Assembly (NCBI GenBank): GCA_965370415.1
Contig: CBDUTJ010000005.1
Span: 33,260-97,259, forward strand
Length of the DNA: 64,000 nucleotides
Source of the DNA: JACNIV01 sp965370415
GTDB taxonomy: Bacteria; Cloacimonadota; Cloacimonadia; Cloacimonadales; TCS61
Reading direction: 5' to 3'
The notes beneath the pieces are model-generated. The model saw only the letters and a list, made by a program, of their open reading frames with translations. It had not been told where the DNA came from and made no database searches. The number at the start of each line of letters is the position of its first letter. Within the stretch, counting starts at the first letter, position 1. A program made the position numbers and the translations under genes. This document shows positions 1 to 7,690 of this stretch, piece by piece.

Positions 1-1837
1 TATCGTAATCGATGAATCTCTGCTTGTTAATATCCTGCAAAGCATCACGCACAGGCATTATCGCTTTGGAAAATTCCTGCCAGAAAATGATGATCTTTCC
101 CAGGTGATCCGTAAGAAATTCATGATCCTCGAGGTTTTTGATCCTCAGTTTACCGTAGCTGCCGCATTCATCAACAAGGTCGCCAACTTTTTTAAAGAAT
201 TCGGAGAAAAGTGATTTTTTCTCTTCCAGAAGTTTGATAACATCTTCGATCTTGTTTATAAATTCTGTCTTCCCCGGAAAATCACTTTTCATTGCTGCTG
301 TCTTTAAACCTATCAATATACCGCTCTGGAATTTTTTACGTATTGTATAAAGCTGGGCAAAGAAATTATTAAAATCCGCATAAGAAAGGCTTAATCCCAG
401 TTCAGCGGGAGCAATGTGGGGCAGGTTGTGTGCTTCATCTATAATGAGATTATCGAACTCACCGAGAGTGGCGTTATCGATTTGCATATCTGCCAGCAGC
501 AGGTAATGATTTATGATAACCAGGTTAGAATCTTCTGCTTTCTTGCGAATGTCCATTAAAAAGCACTGCTTATAATGAGGACATCTTTTCCCGCGACACA
601 GAAAGGTATCTGCGGAGAGTTTTTTCCACACACTGCTATCTCTATTCACATCGAATGAGCTATTCTCTGAGATGTCACCAGTTGTGGTAAATTCTTTCCA
701 TACGACCAGATTCATGAAGCTTTTTATTTCTCCGAAAGAAAGAATTTTTTCCAGATCCATATTTGTTTCTAACCATTTCTTTTCACACACATAGTTCCTG
801 CGACCTTTTAGCAAAGTAGCTTTGAAAGGAAGTTGGATACATTCTTTTACGGTGGGCAGATCTTTATAAAATAGCTGTTCCTGCAGGTTTTTTGTATTAG
901 TAGATATTATGATTTTTTTATTTTTATTTTTGTGAGTGAACATTACAGAAGGTACAAGGTAAGCTAATGATTTTCCAACCCCTGTGCCAGCTTCCACCAG
1001 CAGGAATTCTTTCCTATTGAAATTTTCCAGTACAGCATGTGCCATATCTATCTGACCCTGACGAATCTCGTATTTTTCAAATTTATCGTTAAATAATCCA
1101 CCCAATCGGAAACTCATGTCGATAGTTATTTCAGTGGGTTTTTTCGGCTTATGTTCGATATAATTGCGATTATGAAAATCGATCTTCGCTGCTGCTCTTT
1201 CCAAAAGAGCATATTTTTTCTGGTGTTCTACTATCTTTTCCAGGAAGCGGGAAAGACCGATCTGATGACGCAAAAGGAAGGATAATTCCAGCAGTTTATG
1301 ATTCACTTTCAGAGGAATGTTATCTTCGATGAATTTTAGAAGACCGACCAGAACCTTTCCGGTGGCTTCAGCATCGAAGATGGCACGATGAGCATTAGAA
1401 AGATCGATATTGAAATATTCTGCTATCGTTCCTAATTTATGATTTACAATAAAAGGTAAATAAATACGACTCAAATCAAGTGTGTCGATAGCCTGATTTG
1501 AAAGTTTCGGGAAATTTATTTTTTCGTATTTTGTGTTCAGAAAACCAATATCGAAAGATGTATTATGGCACACTACCAGCTCGGTTCCCAGAAATTCCAG
1601 CAGTTTAGATAAAGCATTGGAAATGGTATCGCCGGAATTGAGCTGTTCATCGGTGATATTTGTGAGCTGCTTAATAAATTGCGGTACAGGTTTTTGTGGT
1701 TTGATAAAGATTGAAAATTTATCTTTTATTTTACCGGAAACAAATCTTACAGCACCAATTTCAATGATCTCATCTTTTTCGAAATCAAAGCCGGTGGTTT
1801 CGATATCCAGCGCTACAAAATTAAATAGAGAAATCAT
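1..1837 (-). CDS. dinG: DnaQ-family exonuclease / DinG-type helicase fusion (partial)
   Basis: The gene enters from the left edge and about 612 codons are visible. The ATG at 1837-1835 begins MISLFNFVALDIETTG. An N-terminal DEDD 3'-5' exonuclease domain (D11 and E13 in DIETTG) is followed by a superfamily 2, XPD/DinG-like helicase. Its Walker A is AGTGVGKS near residue 283 and its DEAH box lies near 467. A Cys cluster (CRGKRCPHYKQC, near 410-420) matches the Fe-S region of DinG/XPD enzymes. The last helicase motifs lie outside the window. The family resolves unusual DNA or R-loop structures in the cytoplasm. It ends 27 bp from the stop of the sigma54 activator and has the same orientation, so it could be co-transcribed with it. 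Confidence 0.9.
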   Translation of the reverse strand, partial: MISLFNFVALDIETTGFDFEKDEIIEIGAVRFVSGKIKDKFSIFIKPQKPVPQFIKQLTNITDEQLNSGDTISNALSKLLEFLGTELVVCHNTSFDIGFLNTKYEKINFPKLSNQAIDTLDLSRIYLPFIVNHKLGTIAEYFNIDLSNAHRAIFDAEATGKVLVGLLKFIEDNIPLKVNHKLLELSFLLRHQIGLSRFLEKIVEHQKKYALLERAAAKIDFHNRNYIEHKPKKPTEITIDMSFRLGGLFNDKFEKYEIRQGQIDMAHAVLENFNRKEFLLVEAGTGVGKSLAYLVPSVMFTHKNKNKKIIISTNTKNLQEQLFYKDLPTVKECIQLPFKATLLKGRRNYVCEKKWLETNMDLEKILSFGEIKSFMNLVVWKEFTTTGDISENSSFDVNRDSSVWKKLSADTFLCRGKRCPHYKQCFLMDIRKKAEDSNLVIINHYLLLADMQIDNATLGEFDNLIIDEAHNLPHIAPAELGLSLSYADFNNFFAQLYTIRKKFQSGILIGLKTAAMKSDFPGKTEFINKIEDVIKLLEEKKSLFSEFFKKVGDLVDECGSYGKLRIKNLEDHEFLTDHLGKIIIFWQEFSKAIMPVRDALQDINKQRFIDYD

Positions 1838-1864
1838 ATTTTTCTGTCTGGCTTCAGTATTTTT

Positions 1865-4800
1865 TTATTTTTCAAATTTATATCTCTGCATTTTCTTGAT
1901 CAATCCCTGACGACTCAACCCCAGAGCTTTAGCAGCTTTGGTCTGGTTCCAGTCATTATCATCCAGAACTTTTTTTATCATCTGTTTTTCCAGGCTTTCT
2001 ACAGCATTTTTCAGAGATTTATCCTGCAACAGGTTAATGGATTCGGTTTGCTCCTGGAATCTGAAAATCTCTTCAGAGAGATCAGAAGATTTAATCGAAG
2101 AATCGTCTTCGGACAAAGTAACAGCACGTTCCAATTCATTTTCCAATTGGCGTATGTTACCGGGCCAGTCATAATTCATCAGGTAACGCATAGCTTCTTC
2201 GGTGATGCCATTCACTTTCTTTTCAATCTTTTGGCAGTATTTATCCAGGAAGTGTACTGCCAGCAAAGGGATATCAGATTTTCTTTCTCTTAAAGAAGGA
2301 ATTACGATTCTGATAACGTTCAGACGGTAGAAAAGATCAAGACGGAATGTTCCTTGTTCTACTTTTTCTTTCAGGGAAACATTTGTGGCACAGATCACGC
2401 GTACATCTACCTTTTGTGTTAGCGTAGAACCGACCCGCTTTAACTCGCCTTCCTGCAGGAACCTGAGCAGTTTTGCCTGGATTGAAAGACTGATGTCGGC
2501 AATTTCATCTAAAAAGAAAGTCCCGCTGTCCGCAATCTCAAATAACCCCTTTTTATCGTGAGTGGCGCCGGTAAAAGAACCTTTTATATGTCCAAAAAGT
2601 TCACTTTCCAGTAATGTCTCGGGCAGAGCACCACAATATTGAGCAACGAACTGTTTATTACGGCGGCTACTATTGTAATGTATTGCCCTGGCAATGAGTT
2701 CTTTTCCTGTTCCGCTCTCTCCTTCCAGTAGAATTGTAGTAGAAGAATTTTTTATTTTATCTATCATGCGAAAGATCTCCTGGATCTTTTCGCTTTTACC
2801 GATGATATTTGTGAAAGTACTCGATGCAGCTAATTCTTCACGGATAACCTCATGAGATTTTTGTAAATTATCATAAGAGATATTCTCCACAATAACAACA
2901 ATCTGATTACAAAGAGCGTTTACAAGATTATACATTCTTTCGGTAAAATAGTGTGAACCATGCTTGGTAAAAAGACAGATAACGCCTTTTTTGTCATTTC
3001 GTACAATCAATGGAAAAGATATGATATTGTTGTATTCGGGAGCAAAATGAGGTTGCTTATGATTTTGTCCCGTTCCTTCACTGAAAGTATCCTGTACTAC
3101 TTCCATCATCAGTTGGAAATCTTTGTCGGTATTAGTGAAATTTTTCAGGATAAGATATTCCCAGGTATCTTTTACAAGTTGGTTGTGATATAAAGTAAAA
3201 ATCCCGCCATCAGCATCAGAAAACTCAACCAGGCGATCCAAAGCAGTATCCAGCAGCAGATCGAAATCGGAAATATCATTCAACTCCTGAGTTATTTCAT
3301 AAAATTTATTGAGCAGAGTTTCCTGCACCCGTGATTCTTTCAGTTCGATTGCATATTTTTTATTAATTTTCTGGATCAGAATATCATTCTTTTCAAGGAA
3401 TGTAATAGCTTCAAATTTCTCAATTATCTTTTTATTCTCCAATAATATCTCCAGGGCTTGTTCCCAATCATCTTTATCCAATAGCAGGGAAGCATATTCG
3501 TAATTTGCCATAGCCAGATCAAAATCATGTTTGGTTTTAACAAATATTTCAATAGAGTTCTGAACAAGAGTAAGAGCCAGTTCGGGATCTTTTTTCTCTA
3601 AAATAGAGCGCAAGAAATGGCATTTCCCAACATGGAATTCATTGCTGCTTTCCTCTGCTAGTTTTAAGGCAAAATCGAGGTAATAATTTGCACTTTCATA
3701 ATTTCTGGTTTGCATAAAATAGAAAGCCTGTTTTTCTGCCCCTTCGATGATCTTAATCACGGATCCAATATTTTTAAAGAAATCAAAGCTCTCTACCAGG
3801 TAAGGATATGCTTCCTTAAATTTATGTAGTGCTGTAAGAATGCTACCCAGGTTACCGTACAGTTCTGCTTTCATGAATTCATCTGAAATGTTGGGCAATA
3901 ATTCCTTGCTTTTTGAATAATAATCAAAGGCAATATTATATTCGCCACGTGTTTCAAATAACTCCCCCATATTATTATACGATTGAAACATACCTTCTGA
4001 AAAATTATGGTCTTTCGATTTTTTTATAGCATCTTCATAATATTGAATAGCTTTCTGGAAATTACCGGATTTGAAGAATACTGCACCCAGATTATTTATA
4101 GCTGCAACAACTTTATCGTACATATTAAATTTTAAGGCAATTGTCAGGGAATTAGTAAAGGCTTCTTCCGCTTCTTTAAAGTGTCCGTTATCCATATATG
4201 ATACACCAATATTAATGTATATGCAGATAGTTTTAAAATTGTCATTCAGAAGTTTTTGGATTTCTAAAGCTTTATTGAGAAATTGAATAGATTTTTTATA
4301 ATCGTTTTTATCTTCAAATAAACTACCCAGATTGATATAACATACCGAAATTCCACTAAGATTATAACACTGTTTTTCATATTCCAGACTTTTAAAATAA
4401 AGTTTTTCTGCATCTTTTATATCTCCCTGATGCATTGCCAATACGCCCAGGTTATTATAAATTGCAGCCAGCCCTTCCGGGTTATTAACTTTCTCATAAA
4501 GTTTTTCTGCATCTTCAAATTCCGTCCTGGCTTTGTTCCAATCAGCCTGATAATAGTGAAATTTACCTTTGGCTTTTTTACACTCAGCCTTCAAATTTGA
4601 ACGAATTTTGATATCCTTGATCTGATCAGCTATATTGAACGCCTCTTCCAGCATTTCCCGTGATTCTTCTATATTGTCCATTTTATGAAGTATTTCGGTT
4701 TTAAGAAGAGCTATTTTGATGACCAAGGCTTTATCATCCGAAATAATGGTATGTTTTTTTAGAATTTCTAATGCAAAAGCAGAAGAGTTTATCGCATATA

Positions 4801-6112
4801 AGCTATTTGCCAGAAATAAAACAACATCATCGTGAGGAATGGAATTCTCTACACTTATTTTTAAAGCTTCCCTGAAATTTTCAATTGAATCATCAATTTT
4901 TCCCAACCTTTTGTTAGCAATCCCAAACTGTTTTAATATTTCAGCTTTCTTTTCTGGTTTTTCCAATTTTTCCAGGAAGATCCGGTAAATTTTCACCAAA
5001 GTCTCATAATCTTTTATGAGCTGTAATGTAGCAATAAGTCCATCATAATTTTCCTGCTTGCAAATGTTAAGAAAAATACAGATGTCATTTGTAATATTTT
5101 CCGGTAAAATCTCTATGATCGGTTGATAGATTTTTTTTCTCTTTGAAACAGGTAAACTTAAAAAAAAATCTCTGGTTATCATTGCTTTTTTAACAAAATA
5201 TTTAGTGTCTATTACAAATATCAGCTTTTTCTTAAGTAGCTCCTTAATACTTTTTGAAAGCACAGCAGGATTTATGATCTTTTTCAGGTTATCTGTTGTA
5301 GCGTTTGTATCGAAAAGTAAAATTGATAAGAGTATTTTCTGTTGCTCTTCATTAAGTTTTCCTATCTTTTGTAAATAGATGGTTTTTATATCGGGCTTCT
5401 TATCTATATAGGTTTTGAAATCGAAAGTTTTTTCTTTTTTAACGGCATTATCAAGTACATAGTTCAATATAAATAAATTTCCTCTAGAGATATTTTCTAC
5501 TATCTGGCTTTCTGTTTTTAAATTTGCTTTGACCTCTGGGTATATGCTTTTGATAATAAGACGGATATCCTCTGTTCGTGGAACAGGTATGTTTATTTTT
5601 TGAGAGATAGAAAATGTTTCTTTACGTGTAAAGATAATAAACTGGATTTTGATTTTTGCTGAATACTGAATAAGATATTGAATGAATTCCAGAGTATAAT
5701 CATCTAAATGGCAACCCTCATATATAATGATATTCTTAGGCTTGAGAAGCTTTTCTTCATTCATTTTCTCCGTAAGAAAATAAAAAAGATCATAAATATT
5801 TTTGAAATTGAATTTCTGTGACTCTTCGATCAAATTATCAAATTTTTTATCCTTAATTCCTGTAGATAATTTCACTATCTCTCGAAAATGATTGTATTTA
5901 AAGATACGTGGCAAATAGTATTCATATTGTATGTTTGAAATATCCAATTTTTCTATAAGCTTTTTTAATAATAGCGATTTCCCCGAACCGGAATCTCCGA
6001 TCATTTCTATGATCTTGCTCTTTTCTACCTGTAACTGTTCTGTAATAGTATCAATTATGGTGAAATCCCGGGTGACAAATTGGGCTAAAACTTTTTCAAT
6101 TGTTGTATCCAT
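1865..6112 (-). CDS. Large sigma54-dependent activator with ATPase, TPR and GAF sensor domains
   Basis: Length 1415 aa from ATG 6112 (MDTTIEKV), chosen over the ATG 36 bp upstream because GAAAGGGG lies 5 nt before it. Domain order: an N-terminal STAND-like P-loop ATPase (GDSGSGKS, 39-46), a long TPR array (about 385-900), a GAF domain (about 950-1080), a sigma54-interacting AAA+ domain (GESGTGKE near 1129, GSFTGA near 1180) and a C-terminal Fis-type helix-turn-helix (about 1385-1411). There is no receiver domain, so input probably comes through the ATPase/TPR part and the GAF ligand pocket. GSFTGA replaces the usual GAFTGA loop, a variant tolerated in this family. It would remodel the sigma54-RNA polymerase closed complex. 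No convincing -24/-12 promoter was seen nearby, so the target is unknown. Confidence 0.9.
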   Translation of the reverse strand: MDTTIEKVLAQFVTRDFTIIDTITEQLQVEKSKIIEMIGDSGSGKSLLLKKLIEKLDISNIQYEYYLPRIFKYNHFREIVKLSTGIKDKKFDNLIEESQKFNFKNIYDLFYFLTEKMNEEKLLKPKNIIIYEGCHLDDYTLEFIQYLIQYSAKIKIQFIIFTRKETFSISQKINIPVPRTEDIRLIIKSIYPEVKANLKTESQIVENISRGNLFILNYVLDNAVKKEKTFDFKTYIDKKPDIKTIYLQKIGKLNEEQQKILLSILLFDTNATTDNLKKIINPAVLSKSIKELLKKKLIFVIDTKYFVKKAMITRDFFLSLPVSKRKKIYQPIIEILPENITNDICIFLNICKQENYDGLIATLQLIKDYETLVKIYRIFLEKLEKPEKKAEILKQFGIANKRLGKIDDSIENFREALKISVENSIPHDDVVLFLANSLYAINSSAFALEILKKHTIISDDKALVIKIALLKTEILHKMDNIEESREMLEEAFNIADQIKDIKIRSNLKAECKKAKGKFHYYQADWNKARTEFEDAEKLYEKVNNPEGLAAIYNNLGVLAMHQGDIKDAEKLYFKSLEYEKQCYNLSGISVCYINLGSLFEDKNDYKKSIQFLNKALEIQKLLNDNFKTICIYINIGVSYMDNGHFKEAEEAFTNSLTIALKFNMYDKVVAAINNLGAVFFKSGNFQKAIQYYEDAIKKSKDHNFSEGMFQSYNNMGELFETRGEYNIAFDYYSKSKELLPNISDEFMKAELYGNLGSILTALHKFKEAYPYLVESFDFFKNIGSVIKIIEGAEKQAFYFMQTRNYESANYYLDFALKLAEESSNEFHVGKCHFLRSILEKKDPELALTLVQNSIEIFVKTKHDFDLAMANYEYASLLLDKDDWEQALEILLENKKIIEKFEAITFLEKNDILIQKINKKYAIELKESRVQETLLNKFYEITQELNDISDFDLLLDTALDRLVEFSDADGGIFTLYHNQLVKDTWEYLILKNFTNTDKDFQLMMEVVQDTFSEGTGQNHKQPHFAPEYNNIISFPLIVRNDKKGVICLFTKHGSHYFTERMYNLVNALCNQIVVIVENISYDNLQKSHEVIREELAASSTFTNIIGKSEKIQEIFRMIDKIKNSSTTILLEGESGTGKELIARAIHYNSSRRNKQFVAQYCGALPETLLESELFGHIKGSFTGATHDKKGLFEIADSGTFFLDEIADISLSIQAKLLRFLQEGELKRVGSTLTQKVDVRVICATNVSLKEKVEQGTFRLDLFYRLNVIRIVIPSLRERKSDIPLLAVHFLDKYCQKIEKKVNGITEEAMRYLMNYDWPGNIRQLENELERAVTLSEDDSSIKSSDLSEEIFRFQEQTESINLLQDKSLKNAVESLEKQMIKKVLDDNDWNQTKAAKALGLSRQGLIKKMQRYKFEK

Positions 6113-6227
6113 ACGTACCCCTTTCTCATAAAAGATAGAGTGATACAAATCTTTTTAACAGAAATTTGTCAACAATGTTTTACGTGTAAAGATAATTTAC
6201 AATTTGCCTGTTGGTTTCTTAAGTTTT

Positions 6228-7211
6228 TTAGTTAATGATTTCTCCCAGGTTTTTTTTTATCAATTCTGGGGAAATTGAATTCATGCAAAGAAAATGCCTT
6301 TTAGGACACAAAGCCGAACCATGTAATGAGCAGGGTTGGCAGGAGATATTTGAAGATATTGTAACAGCTTTTTTATTTAGGGGAGCAAAGCCAAGGCGTG
6401 GATGTGTTGCACCGAATAACGCTATCTGAGGTTTGGAAAGAGCAGCAGCAATATGCATCGGACCGCTATCGTTGGAAATGATAACGTCCATATTGCTGAT
6501 AACTGAAATTAGTTGAGAAATATTGAATTCTCCACAAAGATCCAGTAGTTCAGTTTTTATGTTTTCCTGTAATTCTACTGATAGGGGCTTTTCCGATTTT
6601 GAACCCAGGATAATAAATTTACAATTCCATTTTGAAGGTACAGAATCTATGAATTTTGCTAATTTTTCTAGCGGATACATTTTTGTAGCATGCAAAGCTC
6701 CCGGGAAAATGCCAATTTTCTTATACTTTTCTAAACTTAACAAATTTTTAATATTTTTTAAGTTCTCATCATTTGGAAACAATTCGGGATATGGATACTT
6801 CTTTTCAATTCCCAATTTCTTTAATGCAGAAAAATAAAGGTCTACTGTAGAAACTATCGACTTTTCGGTGATATTTTTAACTATTTTTTTTCTGAGATAA
6901 TGTTTTTTGTTGTATGTTACGGTCTTCTTTCCTCGAACCAGAGATTTAATAATGAATGTATTCAGTTTGGAATGAAGGTCTATAACCAGGTCGAATTTCT
7001 GCATTCTCAATTTTCTAAGAATCCCTCTTTTATTTTTCCAGATATGGATCGTATCAATGCATCCGAATGTTTCTACAATTCCAATAAAAGGTTCTTTTGT
7101 CAGATAATCGATCGTTGCGTCAGGATAAACTTCCCGAAGAACTTTTGCTACCGGCTGGGTGAGTACAATATCACCGATCGAACTTAAACGAAGAATGAGG
7201 ATATTTTTCAT
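6228..7211 (-). CDS. Glycosyltransferase family 9 (heptosyltransferase-like)
   Basis: 327 aa. The N-terminus ILRLSSIGDIVLTQPV and the C-terminal SNDSGPMHIAAAL motif are hallmarks of GT9 (ADP-heptose:LPS heptosyltransferase) enzymes, and the length is normal for the family. It probably transfers a heptose or related sugar onto lipopolysaccharide core at the inner face of the cytoplasmic membrane, which fits a Gram-negative cell. The C-terminal third has a Cys-rich stretch (SCQPCSLHGSALCPKRHFLC) typical of a GT9 subgroup. No other LPS gene is adjacent, so the exact acceptor cannot be named. Confidence 0.88.
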   Translation of the reverse strand: MKNILILRLSSIGDIVLTQPVAKVLREVYPDATIDYLTKEPFIGIVETFGCIDTIHIWKNKRGILRKLRMQKFDLVIDLHSKLNTFIIKSLVRGKKTVTYNKKHYLRKKIVKNITEKSIVSTVDLYFSALKKLGIEKKYPYPELFPNDENLKNIKNLLSLEKYKKIGIFPGALHATKMYPLEKLAKFIDSVPSKWNCKFIILGSKSEKPLSVELQENIKTELLDLCGEFNISQLISVISNMDVIISNDSGPMHIAAALSKPQIALFGATHPRLGFAPLNKKAVTISSNISCQPCSLHGSALCPKRHFLCMNSISPELIKKNLGEIIN

Positions 7212-7243
7212 AATAATTTAACGCCGAAAAACACTGAAAGCAC
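7208..7243. repeat. Dispersed repeat, left flank of the GxxExxY gene
   Basis: AT-rich start followed by CGCCGAAAAACACTGAAAGC and CACCGATC. It is an inverted, diverged copy of the repeat at 7650-7690. The two bracket the GxxExxY gene. Confidence 0.6.
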
Positions 7244-7247
7244 CGAT

Positions 7248-7622
7248 CTAACCTAAAATAATTCTTTTAAATTGTAGCTTAGGAGTTCCAAAGTTTATTA
7301 ACAAGCCTAATTTGATTTTAGTAGCCTTAAGATAATTCTTCACTTGTGCCATATGAATTCTATCAAGATTGGAAATTGCCTTTAATTCGATAATTATTTT
7401 ATTCTCAACTATCAAATCTGCAAAATATTCACCTACTTTTATACTATTAAAATAAACAGGAATTGGATATTGTTGATAGACATGCATTCCAAGTTGTTCT
7501 AATTTATATTTAAGTGTATTCTCGTATACTTTTTCCAGAAAACCACTCCCAAAATATTGATGCACTTCAAAAGTTGCTTGTCGTATTTTTTCTGTTAAAT
7601 CCGAATAAAGCAATTCTGTCAT
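7248..7622 (-). CDS. GxxExxY protein (PD-(D/E)XK_3 family)
   Basis: 124 aa. It carries the defining motif GSGFLEKVYENTL (GxxxExxYE) and a PD-(D/E)XK-like core: D in FADLIVENK, with E and K in IIIELKAI. The family is common in FCB-group bacteria and cyanobacteria. Its biochemical role is not settled; a nuclease fold is predicted. An AGAGAGGAAAAATG context supports the start. The gene sits alone between inverted copies of a dispersed repeat, in the gap between alaS and the glycosyltransferase, which suggests a mobile passenger gene. Confidence 0.85.
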   Translation of the reverse strand: MTELLYSDLTEKIRQATFEVHQYFGSGFLEKVYENTLKYKLEQLGMHVYQQYPIPVYFNSIKVGEYFADLIVENKIIIELKAISNLDRIHMAQVKNYLKATKIKLGLLINFGTPKLQFKRIILG

Positions 7623-7649
7623 TTTTCCTCTCTACTTCTAAATAGCATT

Positions 7650-7690
7650 ACACATTTTTCGGTGTACTCGGTGTTTTCGGTGTTTAATTA
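7650..7690. repeat. Dispersed repeat, right flank of the GxxExxY gene
   Basis: TTTTTCGGTGTACTCGGTG then TTTTCGGTGTTTAATT. It is closely related to the in-frame insert in alaS (9471-9503, opposite orientation) and to 17163-17192. Confidence 0.65.
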
